From an uncultured Chloroflexota bacterium (GTDB taxonomy: Bacteria > Chloroflexota > Anaerolineae > Anaerolineales > Anaerolineaceae): 34,638 nucleotides of DNA. A program made the translations under genes and the position numbers. Positions 8,110 through 16,592 of this stretch are shown here, one piece after another. The stretch spans positions 1-34,638 of the forward strand of contig CADACE010000041.1 in assembly GCA_902786265.1 (NCBI GenBank), written 5' to 3'. The notes beneath the pieces were generated by a model. It did not search any database. It saw only the letters and a list, made by a program, of their open reading frames with translations, and had not been told where the DNA came from. How positions within the stretch are numbered: position 1 is the first letter of the stretch; each line of letters starts with the position of its first letter.

Positions 8110-8748
8110 ATGCCTTTTTTTTTTGACCTGGACGGGACGCTTTATGACAACCGCTGCGGGATGGTCGACCATATCAATCGTTTGATCGAAGAATGGATCA
8201 TGCGGGTCGTTCCTGTTAAGAAGGAAGATGTCGCGTCATTCCGGCATGATTTGTTCACCCGTTACGGCGGTACATTGCCGGGGCTGGCTGTTGAATACGG
8301 TTCGGATTATTATGCTTCCCTGCGGTTTTGCCATAATTTTCGGGTGGAAGATTTTGTTCAGCCTGATCCTGTTCTTCACGAAACACTTTTATCCCTTTCA
8401 GGAAGAAAATATGTTTTTACGACCGGTTACCGTTTTTATGCTGTCCGGGTTTTAAAAGCGTTGGGGATCCTTGAGTGTTTTGATGGTATTATTGATGCGG
8501 TAGATGTGTTTCCTGCCCCAAAGCCATCGCCAAAGGCTTTTCGGAGAGCGCTTCAGATCACTGCGGAGGAAGATGTTTCCCGCTGTGTGTTTTTGGATGA
8601 CCAGCCCCGAAATGTGGCAGCGGGCCATAATGAGGGATTCTTTTCTGTGCAGGTAGGAACGGAATATGCGGTCGATCCTTATGCGGATGCCTGGATCCCC
8701 TGCATTCACGATCTGCTGACGATTCCTCAATTTCAAACGGAAGGGTGA
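8110..8748 (+). CDS. HAD-superfamily hydrolase, pyrimidine 5'-nucleotidase type
   Basis: The 212-residue product carries HAD motif I FFFDLDGTLYDN at the very N-terminus, motif II around FTTGYR, the lysine of motif III in PKPSPKAF and motif IV VFLDDQPRN. The arrangement matches the SDT1-like pyrimidine 5'-nucleotidase group, which dephosphorylates nucleotides or related metabolites. The ATG at 8110 has no usable Shine-Dalgarno. An ATG at 8100 has GGAG seven bases upstream but is out of frame. It would read MPFDAFF and then hit a stop after a run of ten Ts (8115-8124). With nine Ts it would continue straight into the HAD frame. The true start may therefore be 8100 with slippage or a sequence error. 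Confidence 0.82.
   Translation: MPFFFDLDGTLYDNRCGMVDHINRLIEEWIMRVVPVKKEDVASFRHDLFTRYGGTLPGLAVEYGSDYYASLRFCHNFRVEDFVQPDPVLHETLLSLSGRKYVFTTGYRFYAVRVLKALGILECFDGIIDAVDVFPAPKPSPKAFRRALQITAEEDVSRCVFLDDQPRNVAAGHNEGFFSVQVGTEYAVDPYADAWIPCIHDLLTIPQFQTEG
8115..8124 (+). other. T10 homopolymer at the start of the HAD gene
   Basis: Ten consecutive Ts follow the GCC codon shared by two possible starts. From ATG 8100 (good Shine-Dalgarno at 8089-8092) the frame stops at TGA immediately after the run. Loss of one T restores the full HAD reading frame. This is a candidate slippage or phase-variation site, or a homopolymer error. Confidence 0.6.
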
Positions 8749-8755
8749 TTCAATT

Positions 8756-10033
8756 ATGAATTTAAAACATATAAGAATAGCTGCGGGAATAGTTCTGATT
8801 ATTTGTACTTTTGTGACCGGTGTCAGCGCCGGGTTATTTTTGGAAGGTATCAGCAATATTCGCAATCAGGCAGAAGATCTCGAGGAATATACGCATACCG
8901 CTGATTTTATGTTGGCTGTAGGCGGTGAAAAGACGTCCGACACGAAGGAGGTTGAAGATCTGTTCACCCCCTTCTGGGAAAGCTGGGATCTGCTGCATAT
9001 GTATTTCGTCGATCAGCCGCTGGATGACAATGCCATGATGGAAGGTGCGATCCGCGGGATGATCTCCGCCCTGGGAGATCCGCACACACGCTACGCGGAT
9101 CCGGAGGAATATCAGGAAGAAGTAGATTCGAGTGCCGGAAATTATCAGGGGATCGGCGCTTATGTTGATGTAACAGGCGATTATGTCAAAATCAACTCTA
9201 CCATGTCCGGAAGTCCTGCGGAAGAAGCCGGGTTGATGCCCGGTGATCTGGTGATCGCATTAAACGGAAATGATGTAACAGGGATCGATCCGAGTGTTGT
9301 TCTTTTGGATATCCGCGGCCCGGAGGGTACCAGCGTGACGCTTACGATTCAGCGCGGAGACGATGAACCTTTTGATGTGGATATTGTCCGCCGCAGAATT
9401 GAAACCGCTTCGGTTGAAGGCAAAATGCTTGATGACGGTATCGCTTATATCTCTATGGATCAGTTTGGTGACAAAACAACACAGGAACTGCGTGACGCAT
9501 TGGATGAACTGATGAAAAACGATCCGAAAGGTTTGATATTTGATTTGCGCGATAACGGCGGCGGATGGCTGAACACCGCAATTGAAACCGCGAGTGAATT
9601 CCTTCCTCTGAATACCACTGTCCTGATTGAAAAAGAGGGAGACGGGACGGAAACCGTCTATAAAACGCAGCGCGGCGGCGGGCGTGCTTTAGATATTCCG
9701 ATGGTGGTTTTGATCAACGAAAACTCGGCGTCTTCTTCGGAAATCGTTACCGGTGCTCTGCTGGTTAATGACCGTGCAACGATTATCGGAAAAACTTCAT
9801 ACGGAAAAGGGTCTGTGCAGATCCAGCCTTCATTGTCTAACGGCGGTGCGGTGAGTGTTACGATAGCCCGCTGGTATATGCCGGACGGGACTCTGATCCA
9901 TGGAGTCGGCATAACCCCGGATATTGAAGTGGATTACACAATGGAAGATTTTGAAAATGAGGTCGACCCGCAATTGGATGCCGCGATCGATTTTCTGAAC
10001 GGAAAGCTGCCGGAATCCTCTGCTGAAGAATGA
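8756..10033 (+). CDS. C-terminal processing protease (S41 family, CtpA-like)
   Basis: The 425-residue protein has an N-terminal membrane anchor or signal segment (about residues 7-28). A linker and a PDZ domain (about 125-215, SPAEEAGLMPGDLVIALNG) come next, followed by the S41 protease core. The Ser/Lys catalytic dyad is visible: the serine cluster in NENSASSSEIV and the lysine in SYGKGSVQ, with the usual spacing. Such proteases cleave secreted or membrane proteins near their C-termini outside the cytoplasm. The start is ATG with GGGTGA about seven bases upstream, only seven bases after the HAD gene, so it is probably in the same transcript. Confidence 0.94.
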   Translation: MNLKHIRIAAGIVLIICTFVTGVSAGLFLEGISNIRNQAEDLEEYTHTADFMLAVGGEKTSDTKEVEDLFTPFWESWDLLHMYFVDQPLDDNAMMEGAIRGMISALGDPHTRYADPEEYQEEVDSSAGNYQGIGAYVDVTGDYVKINSTMSGSPAEEAGLMPGDLVIALNGNDVTGIDPSVVLLDIRGPEGTSVTLTIQRGDDEPFDVDIVRRRIETASVEGKMLDDGIAYISMDQFGDKTTQELRDALDELMKNDPKGLIFDLRDNGGGWLNTAIETASEFLPLNTTVLIEKEGDGTETVYKTQRGGGRALDIPMVVLINENSASSSEIVTGALLVNDRATIIGKTSYGKGSVQIQPSLSNGGAVSVTIARWYMPDGTLIHGVGITPDIEVDYTMEDFENEVDPQLDAAIDFLNGKLPESSAEE

Positions 10034-10121
10034 ATTTTGCTTCGAATTTAATGAAAAACAGGGCAAAATGATTAAAATGTCACAAAAATGTCAGGAAATA
10101 TTCATGACTTTTAGATATTCA

Positions 10122-10150
10122 TTGCACATTTTTGAAAAAGTGAGTATAAT
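10122..10150 (+). promoter_or_regulatory. Strong sigma70-type promoter for the S1-domain gene
   Basis: TTGCAC (10122-10127) and a perfect TATAAT (10145-10150) are separated by the ideal 17 bases. Transcription should begin near 10157, leaving a leader of about 37 bases. Confidence 0.82.
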
Positions 10151-10193
10151 TTGGGATTGTGAAAAAATCTTGATTGGAGAATGGTTATAAAAA

Positions 10194-11162
10194 ATGGAAG
10201 AAGTTAATCAGGTAGTTGAAAAAATTGAAGACAAGGTCGATGCCATCATGAATGAGGCTGAAGAAACTGTCGAAAAAGCTGAAAAGGCAGTTGTCGATGA
10301 AGCTCAGGCACTTGGTGTTACCCTGAAAGAACAATTCAAAGGGAAGGTCACAAAAGTTGGCGCTCCCGGCGCATTGGTCGATATTGGCAAAGATAAACCC
10401 GCAGTCCTTCATATTTCTGAGATCCTTCGCCCTGAAGGTAAAGAAAATTGCAATAATACCGCGGAACTGCTCAACGTCGGTGATGAAATTGACGTTTTCG
10501 TGAAGCGTGTAAAAGATGGACTCGTTCAAGTTACGATGATCAAACCGCTCACTTACGAATGGCGTGAGATCAAAAAAGATATGGTTGTCAAAGGAATCGT
10601 AACAAAACTGGAAAAATTCGGTGCTTTCGTTGAAATCGGCGCTGAACGTCCCGGTTTGGTTCACATCAGCGAAATGGCTCACAGCTATGTCCGCCAGCCT
10701 TCTGATATTCTGAAAGAAGGCGATGAAGTTGAAGCTATGGTTCTGGATGTCAACAAACGCAAGAAGCAGATCAAACTGAGCATGAAGGCCTTACAGCCCG
10801 AACCGGAAGCCAAGGAAGAAACCGAAACTGAAGAAGAAAAACCGACAACTCCGCGTCCGATGAGTGCCCGTGCCCAGCAGCTGAAGGAAGGAAAATTCAA
10901 TTCCGAACCGCGCGAACCTCGTGAAAAACGTTCCACAAAACGCGGCGCAAAGAAACGCGAAGAATTGAATGAAAATGTCAATAACTTCATCTTCACAGAT
11001 GAATCCTCCACTGAAGAAGAACCTACAGCGATGGAAATCGCCTGGCGCTCTGCAATGGAAAAAGCAAAGAACCGCAAGGGTTCTGATGACAAGAAGAAGA
11101 AATCTTCAAATGCGGAGCAGGATGAAATCATTGCCCGCACATTAAACAACAAAATCGGATAG
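10194..11162 (+). CDS. S1 RNA-binding domain protein (two S1 repeats)
   Basis: The 322-residue protein has an acidic, coiled-coil-prone N-terminus (about 1-42). Two S1 domains of the oligonucleotide-binding fold follow, at about 45-117 and 124-196. The second is the more canonical: GIVTKLEKFGAFVEIG, RPGLVHISEMA and IKLSMKAL. The C-terminal 120 residues are charged and low in complexity, with a Lys/Arg-rich patch, and should be disordered. It is shorter than ribosomal protein S1 and more like the S1-repeat proteins of Gram-positives that act in translation or RNA turnover. It has its own strong promoter and its own terminator, so it is a single-gene unit. Confidence 0.88.
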   Translation: MEEVNQVVEKIEDKVDAIMNEAEETVEKAEKAVVDEAQALGVTLKEQFKGKVTKVGAPGALVDIGKDKPAVLHISEILRPEGKENCNNTAELLNVGDEIDVFVKRVKDGLVQVTMIKPLTYEWREIKKDMVVKGIVTKLEKFGAFVEIGAERPGLVHISEMAHSYVRQPSDILKEGDEVEAMVLDVNKRKKQIKLSMKALQPEPEAKEETETEEEKPTTPRPMSARAQQLKEGKFNSEPREPREKRSTKRGAKKREELNENVNNFIFTDESSTEEEPTAMEIAWRSAMEKAKNRKGSDDKKKKSSNAEQDEIIARTLNNKIG

Positions 11163-11188
11163 GCATATTTATATACCAACTCCAATCC

Positions 11189-11220
11189 GGGGCGCTCTGT
11201 CAAATAGGGCGCCCTTTTTT
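11189..11220 (+). terminator. Rho-independent terminator after the S1-domain gene
   Basis: GGGCGC (11190-11195) pairs with GCGCCC (11209-11214). Three more pairs, one of them wobble, extend the stem toward the loop, and six Ts follow directly. Confidence 0.88.
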
Positions 11221-11249
11221 AAACGGTCTTTTTACAGGAACCTGTTCAT

Positions 11250-12365
11250 ATGGCAATGCCTTATCAAAAAATTGTTGTCAAAATCGGAACCTCAACGATT
11301 ACCGGAAAATCCAACAGTATCGATTATCCGGGTTTAATCGACCTGATGCGCCAGCTCAGTACCTTATGTGACATGGGTATTTCTGTAACACTGGTTTCCT
11401 CAGGTGCTGTGGCTGTTGGCAGGGATGCATTGAATTTCCCACATCTTTCCAAGCATATTCCGAAAAAGCAAATGCTTTTCGCTGTCGGACAGCCTCGTCT
11501 GATGGCTGTTTATAATAAGATCCTGCGGATGTACGGACATAACGCCGCGGAAATCTTATTGACCCGCAGTGACTTTGCGGAACGTGCTCATTATTTAAAC
11601 GCGAGGAATACGCTCAACGCTCTGCTGGACCAAAATGTGATCCCGATCATCAATGAAAACGATGCTGTCGCGATCAATGAAATGAAACTGGGCGATAATG
11701 ATACCCTGTCTGCTCTGGTTTCCGGTCTGATCGGGGCGAATTTGCTGATCCTGGTCACAGACCAGAATGGGCTTTATACGGCTGATCCCAATAAGGATTC
11801 CAATGCCGAACTGATTCGTGTAATCGATACGCCCGAGATCCCGGAATCCGTACGTGAAGCTGCCGGCGGCAGTATCAGCGGGTTGGGAACAGGCGGTATG
11901 GCCACCAAAGTACATGCCGCGGATATCGCCCGGCGGATGGGTACTGCTGTGCTGATCGTGAACGGTCAGGAACCGGATATTATCGTAAAAGCCGCAAAGG
12001 GTGAGGAATACGGTACACTTTTCAAACCTGTGAATACGGTTTTGGAAAGCCGGAAACGTTTCATTCTGGCTGATTTTCATGCCGGGGACAATGCTGTCAT
12101 TATTGATGAAGGCGCGGCCAGAGCTCTGCAAAGCGGGAAGAGCCTGCTGCCTGCCGGGATCAAAGCTTTCACGGGTGATTTTGACCGCGGTGATACGATC
12201 CGCATTATGGATACGGATCAGCATGAAGTCGGTGTCGGCGTGACGAATTACAGCGCTGAAAATCTGCGTTTGCTGAATGGGTGCAAAGCAAGCCAAATTG
12301 AAACAATTCTCGGGTATACTTACGGTGATGAGGTGATTCATCACGATTTTATGATTCTCAATTGA
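11250..12365 (+). CDS. proB: Glutamate 5-kinase
   Basis: The 371-residue enzyme phosphorylates glutamate in the first step of proline synthesis. The amino-acid-kinase domain (about 1-255) starts with IVVKIGTSTIT and has the family blocks VSSGAVAVG, NENDAVAINE, FGDND-like LGDNDTLSALV and the GTGGMATKVHAA segment. A C-terminal PUA domain (about 275-355) is present, as in the long bacterial form. The pathway partner proA follows after 25 bases. The start is ATG at 11250 with AGGAA upstream. An ATG two codons later is also possible. Confidence 0.95.
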   Translation: MAMPYQKIVVKIGTSTITGKSNSIDYPGLIDLMRQLSTLCDMGISVTLVSSGAVAVGRDALNFPHLSKHIPKKQMLFAVGQPRLMAVYNKILRMYGHNAAEILLTRSDFAERAHYLNARNTLNALLDQNVIPIINENDAVAINEMKLGDNDTLSALVSGLIGANLLILVTDQNGLYTADPNKDSNAELIRVIDTPEIPESVREAAGGSISGLGTGGMATKVHAADIARRMGTAVLIVNGQEPDIIVKAAKGEEYGTLFKPVNTVLESRKRFILADFHAGDNAVIIDEGAARALQSGKSLLPAGIKAFTGDFDRGDTIRIMDTDQHEVGVGVTNYSAENLRLLNGCKASQIETILGYTYGDEVIHHDFMILN

Positions 12366-12390
12366 TATTGAACGGAGAAAGGATCCGGAT

Positions 12391-13653
12391 ATGAAAACGA
12401 TTCTGGAAATGGGTAAAGCCGCACGGGAAGCTTCCCGGTTTTTAATGAATGTGTCGACAAATCGTAAAAACGAATTTCTGCTGAAACTGGCAGATTCTTT
12501 GGACAGCAGCCGTGCTTCCATACTTGCCGCGAATCGGATAGATTACGATGAGGCTTCAGCGCTGACGCCCGCGATGCTGGACCGGCTGCTGCTCAATGAT
12601 GCCAGGATCGACGGGATCATTCGGGATGTGCGCCATGTTGCCGAACTTCCGGACCCTGTCGGTGAATGCTTTGATGAGATGTCTCACAAAGACGGACTGA
12701 AGATCCATAAGGAACGGACACCGTTGGGTGTGGTCGCGGTGATCTATGAATCCCGCCCTAATGTGACGATTGATTCTGCTTCGCTCCTTGTCAAATCCGG
12801 CAACGCGGCAATTCTGCGGGGCGGTAAGGAAACCATTCATACAAATGAAGCTTTGATGGCCGCAGTGAAGACCGCTTTGGATGAATCCGGATTCCCGGAA
12901 GACTGCGTGCAGTGCATTCTTTCACCGGATCGGGCTCTGGTAGGCGAATTGCTGGCGATGGACCAATATGTAGATATGCTTATCCCGCGCGGCGGTGCCG
13001 GACTGCATGAGTTCTGCCGGAAAAACAGCCGGATCCCGGTGATCACCGGTGGTATCGGGGTGTGCCACATTTTCCTGGATGAGACCGCGGATATGTTCCA
13101 ATCCTTTGATGTGATCCGCAACGCAAAGGTCCAGCGTCCGACAGTTTGCAACGCGCTGGAAACCCTGCTGGTCCATCAGAATATCGCAGACGCGGCTATT
13201 CCGGACCTGTGTGAATATCTCGCGGCCGACGGTGTCGTGATGTGCGCGGATCCCCGTGCTCTGGAAATTCTGAAGAGATCTCATGTCCGCTCTGAATTCT
13301 ATGAACCCGTCAGGGATGAAGATTATGACAAAGAGTGGCTGAGCCTGCGCCTGAATGTCAAGGTTGTCGATGACCTTGCGGAGGCAATTGCGCATATTCA
13401 GCAGCACGGAACCGGCCATTCCGACAGTATCCTGACAGAAGATGAGGATAATGCCAACGCTTTTGTGGCGCAGGTAAATTCCGCGGCGGTTTATGTGAAT
13501 TGCAGTACGCGCTTTACTGACGGCTCAGAATTGGGATTAGGCGCGGAAATCGCCATTTCCACGCAGCCGCTCCATGCCCGCGGACCTATGGCTTTGCGGG
13601 AACTGACCACATATAAATGGGTGATCCGCGGCGATTACAACAGCCGGAAATGA
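12391..13653 (+). CDS. proA: Gamma-glutamyl phosphate reductase
   Basis: The 420-residue enzyme reduces glutamyl-5-phosphate to the semialdehyde, the second step of proline synthesis. It is an aldehyde-dehydrogenase-fold protein: ESRPNVTIDSASLLVKSGNA, shown here in part, lies near residue 125, and the catalytic cysteine is in AKVQRPTVCNALET. The closing block FTDGSELGLGAEIAIST is typical of ProA. The length is normal. It has a Shine-Dalgarno (AAAGGA) about nine bases before the ATG and is cotranscribed with proB. Confidence 0.96.
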   Translation: MKTILEMGKAAREASRFLMNVSTNRKNEFLLKLADSLDSSRASILAANRIDYDEASALTPAMLDRLLLNDARIDGIIRDVRHVAELPDPVGECFDEMSHKDGLKIHKERTPLGVVAVIYESRPNVTIDSASLLVKSGNAAILRGGKETIHTNEALMAAVKTALDESGFPEDCVQCILSPDRALVGELLAMDQYVDMLIPRGGAGLHEFCRKNSRIPVITGGIGVCHIFLDETADMFQSFDVIRNAKVQRPTVCNALETLLVHQNIADAAIPDLCEYLAADGVVMCADPRALEILKRSHVRSEFYEPVRDEDYDKEWLSLRLNVKVVDDLAEAIAHIQQHGTGHSDSILTEDEDNANAFVAQVNSAAVYVNCSTRFTDGSELGLGAEIAISTQPLHARGPMALRELTTYKWVIRGDYNSRK

Positions 13654-13666
13654 CTGGGCGGGAGTC

Positions 13667-13694
13667 AGGTGTAAGGAGTAAGAGGTGAGGACTG
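13667..13694 (+). repeat. AG-phased heptad tract covering a Shine-Dalgarno and start codon
   Basis: Four consecutive seven-base units begin with AG, for example AGGTGTA then AGGAGTA. They fill most of the proA to membrane-protein gap and supply both the AAGGAG Shine-Dalgarno and the GTG start. It belongs to the heptad family seen in other gaps of this window. Confidence 0.6.
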
Positions 13695-15313
13695 ATTCTG
13701 AAAAAAAAGATATCAGGTTCCTTTTGATTGCATCCGCTGCAGTTCTGCTGCTTTCCTTTTGCGTCGTCCAGTACTACATCTGGGGCAGCGCTTTTATCAC
13801 TGAGTTCCAATCGGATTGTACGGATACGCTCCTGTGGGCGCAGTCGACGCTGGAAAGCGGCTCCCTCTTCAAACCTTCTTTTGATTATGCCTACCGGCTT
13901 GCTTTTGGCGGGCAGTGGCTTTTCATGCCCTTTCTGAAATTGTTCGGGGTGGGAATGGTTTCCCTGCGGGCGGGAATGTGCCTGTTCACGGTACTCTTTA
14001 CACTGGTTCTGGTGTTTTTCTTCCGCTCACTGGGGTGCTGCCGGACGGTATCCTTCTTTGAGACAGCGGTGATGCTGCTGGCGGTATGCGCCACAAAGAA
14101 GACCCGAGAGATTTTTTACGGCCATATCATCCACTACAGCCTGGCGGTGTTTTATCTGCTGCTGGTATTTGTATTTCTCCGCTCTGCGCTGAATGGGAAA
14201 AGCTCCGGGAAGCGGATTGCCGGAGCGGTATTCTTCACGATTGTGCTGTTCATGTGCTCTGCCAACGGAACGGTGGAGATGCTGTATGTGACCGTTCCGC
14301 TGCTGGCTGCCGTTGTGCTGGAATACTACCTGAACAGTGAAAAGAGACTGCTGTGGCTTGCGGGATGTGTGGTTTTCGCTGCCTGCGCCGGGTTCCTTTT
14401 TTCCAAAACGCTGAACACCAATTATTCGGATTCTTATTCCGTAATCGTTCCTTTTGAATCCTGGGCGGAGAACTTTTCCCTGTTCCCGGTGCGATGGATC
14501 TCGCTGTTTTATCCGCTGGCGGGTAAAAATCTGGATTCCTTTACCCAACAGTGGGGAAAGATGATATTCAAAACCGTCATTGCCCTGCTGATGCTTACCG
14601 GGCTGGTTTTGTCTTTCTCACGCTGGAAATCCCTAAAAAATCGTGAATCTCGTCTGTTTATCTTCACGGTATGGGGAATGTTCGCGGGTTTTCTTTTCTT
14701 CTTTGTTTTCGGGAAGATATCCGATGTGGATTGGCGCCTGACTCCGCTTATTTTTACCTGTGAGATCCTGGTGCTGATCCTGTTCAACCGGATCGTGTCT
14801 GAAAACGCGGAACGGTCAATTTCCGGCGGATTGACGCTGCTCTGCGGGCTGATGCTGATCGTGAATGCCTTCTCCAACGGTTTGTCCGTACTCCGGATAT
14901 CCTACGACAAAAAGATCTGGTTCGCGGAGGATGGCTTGCTGGAGACCCTGAAAGCCCATGACCTGGATTACGGCTATATCACCTCTTACTGGCTCTCCAA
15001 CAGTATTACCGTACTCACGGATGATACGGTCCGTTCCCGTGCGGTCGCCATCGACGATGGTCACCTCTATCTGAACCTGTTCAACAGCGATCTGGAATGG
15101 TACCGGGATCAGCCCGAAAGAAACCGCTGGTTCCTTGCGCTGACAGAAAGCGAGTATGATCCGGAAATGCCGGAAGCACAGGAAGCGTCGGAAATGTATA
15201 CCTGTTTTCAGGAAGATACAAGAAATTCCCGCAAGGCGAATTATGTGATCCTCGTCCTGGACCGCAATATTATGCAGGAAGAATACGAAAAGCTGCTGCC
15301 GAGATACGAATAG
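13685..15313 (+). CDS. Multi-pass membrane protein, GT-C glycosyltransferase-like topology
   Basis: The 542-residue protein has about ten to eleven hydrophobic segments between residues 10 and 400 and a soluble C-terminal domain of about 130 residues. The overall plan, an N-terminal helix and an acidic extracytoplasmic loop (FQSDCTDTLLWAQ) followed by many helices, resembles GT-C membrane glycosyltransferases. I see no decisive motif, so the function is a guess. The GTG start has AAGGAG six bases upstream, with both contributed by a heptad tract. The gene follows proA by 31 bases but has no obvious link to proline. It is convergent with queA. Confidence 0.75.
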   Translation: MRTDSEKKDIRFLLIASAAVLLLSFCVVQYYIWGSAFITEFQSDCTDTLLWAQSTLESGSLFKPSFDYAYRLAFGGQWLFMPFLKLFGVGMVSLRAGMCLFTVLFTLVLVFFFRSLGCCRTVSFFETAVMLLAVCATKKTREIFYGHIIHYSLAVFYLLLVFVFLRSALNGKSSGKRIAGAVFFTIVLFMCSANGTVEMLYVTVPLLAAVVLEYYLNSEKRLLWLAGCVVFAACAGFLFSKTLNTNYSDSYSVIVPFESWAENFSLFPVRWISLFYPLAGKNLDSFTQQWGKMIFKTVIALLMLTGLVLSFSRWKSLKNRESRLFIFTVWGMFAGFLFFFVFGKISDVDWRLTPLIFTCEILVLILFNRIVSENAERSISGGLTLLCGLMLIVNAFSNGLSVLRISYDKKIWFAEDGLLETLKAHDLDYGYITSYWLSNSITVLTDDTVRSRAVAIDDGHLYLNLFNSDLEWYRDQPERNRWFLALTESEYDPEMPEAQEASEMYTCFQEDTRNSRKANYVILVLDRNIMQEEYEKLLPRYE

Positions 15314-15386
15314 CGTAAGAATCGCAGAAACAAGTCAGGTAATTCTGCTATAAGAGCTTATTTTGCATTCAGGAGGCCTGCGGCCC

Positions 15387-15416
15387 CCATACCCCTGCTG
15401 TATATATGGTTTTTTT
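15387..15416 (+). terminator. Possible terminator between convergent genes
   Basis: The short stem CCATA (15387-15391) with TATGG (15405-15409) is followed by seven Ts. The stem is weak but well placed after the membrane-protein gene. Confidence 0.4.
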
Positions 15417-15458
15417 CTGACTCACACGTAAAATGCGGTGATTACCTTTTTCCCATGC

Positions 15459-16490
15459 TCAAAGGATGAGCATCGCGTCTCCGAAAGAGAAGAACCTGTA
15501 TTTCAGTTCGATAGCTTCTTTGTAAAGAGACAAAACATTTTCCCGTCCGGCGAAAGCACTGATCATCATGATCAGCGTGGATTTTGGCAGGTGGAAATTG
15601 GTAATGATGCCGTCGATTCCCCTGAACTCATAACCCGGCAGGATAAAGATATTTGTCTGCCCGCAGAAAGGGATCACGCGATCGGATGATCCTTCCCGGA
15701 TCGCGGCCTGAGCAGCGGTTTCCAGCGTACGGGCGCTGGTGGTCCCGACGGAGATCACACGTCCTCCATTCCGGACCGTATCGTTGATCAGCCGAGCGGT
15801 CTCTTCAGTGACTTCGCACCATTCGGTATGGATATGATGCTCTTCCGGGTCGTCTTCGGTGACCGGAGCAAAGGTGTCCAGCCCGACATGGAGCGTGACG
15901 CCAGCGAACTGAACGCCCATTTCACGCAATTCATTCATCAGCCGTTCGGTGAAGTGCAGACCGGCAGTCGGTGCGGCGGCGGAACCGGTGTCTTTGGCAT
16001 AAACCGTCTGGTACCGATTCGGATCTTCCAAACGGGTGTGAATATACGGGGGAAGCGGCATCTGTCCGGTGCTGACGACAAATTCATCCAGGTCTCCGGT
16101 AAAGCGCAGCAGGCGGCGGGAACCTTCATACTGGTCCACGATCTCGGCATAGAGATTGTCGGAGAAGATGATCTTTTTCCCGGTGAACAGCCGTTTGCCG
16201 CCTACCAGCGTTTCCCAAAGGTTCTCTTCGACCCGGCGCAGCAGGAGGACTTCCACGCTTCCGCCGGTCTCATCCTTTTTTCCGAAAATACGTGCGGGGA
16301 TGACTTTCGTTTGGTTGATGACCAGCAGATCCCCTTTGCGGAGATATTGCGGGAGATCATGGAAAATGCGGTGTTCTCGTTCCCCGGTGTCCCGGTGATA
16401 AACTAACAAACGGGAGGAATCTCTGGGCTCAGCCGGAGTCTGTGCGATCCGCTCCTGCGGTAATTCATAGTCAAAATCGGATGTTTTCAT
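15459..16490 (-). CDS. queA: tRNA S-adenosylmethionine ribosyltransferase-isomerase
   Basis: The 343-residue enzyme transfers and isomerises the ribosyl group of SAM onto 7-aminomethyl-7-deazaguanine in tRNA, giving epoxyqueuosine. Family landmarks are the N-terminal FDYELPQERIAQTP, RDSSRLLVY, LLVINQTKVIPARI and the central PTAGLHFTERL, followed by TLHVGLDTFAPV. The length is standard. It lies downstream of ruvB on the same strand with a gap of about 100 bases, the ruvB-queA order known from many bacteria. Confidence 0.96.
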   Translation of the reverse strand: MKTSDFDYELPQERIAQTPAEPRDSSRLLVYHRDTGEREHRIFHDLPQYLRKGDLLVINQTKVIPARIFGKKDETGGSVEVLLLRRVEENLWETLVGGKRLFTGKKIIFSDNLYAEIVDQYEGSRRLLRFTGDLDEFVVSTGQMPLPPYIHTRLEDPNRYQTVYAKDTGSAAAPTAGLHFTERLMNELREMGVQFAGVTLHVGLDTFAPVTEDDPEEHHIHTEWCEVTEETARLINDTVRNGGRVISVGTTSARTLETAAQAAIREGSSDRVIPFCGQTNIFILPGYEFRGIDGIITNFHLPKSTLIMMISAFAGRENVLSLYKEAIELKYRFFSFGDAMLIL

Positions 16491-16533
16491 TCTGGTTATT
16501 CGTTTTCAGTCTTTAATTATCAGCAGTCACAGG

Positions 16534-16550
16534 ATATCAGATTCTGATAT
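16534..16550. promoter_or_regulatory. 17-bp dyad in the ruvB-queA gap
   Basis: ATATCAGA and TCTGATAT are perfect inverted arms around a single T. The site lies about 45 bases upstream of the queA start. It could be an operator or an RNA hairpin. No regulator can be named. Confidence 0.35.
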
Positions 16551-16561
16551 TTTCTGACTTT

Positions 16562-16589
16562 ACCGTCTGATCCCTTGCTGCTGATCTCT
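16562..16589 (-). repeat. AG-phased heptad tract after ruvB
   Basis: Read on the minus strand, four seven-base units begin with AG (for example AGAGATC then AGCAGCA), starting just after the ruvB stop. The sequence is degenerate but the phase is exact. Confidence 0.5.
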
Positions 16590-16592
16590 TAC

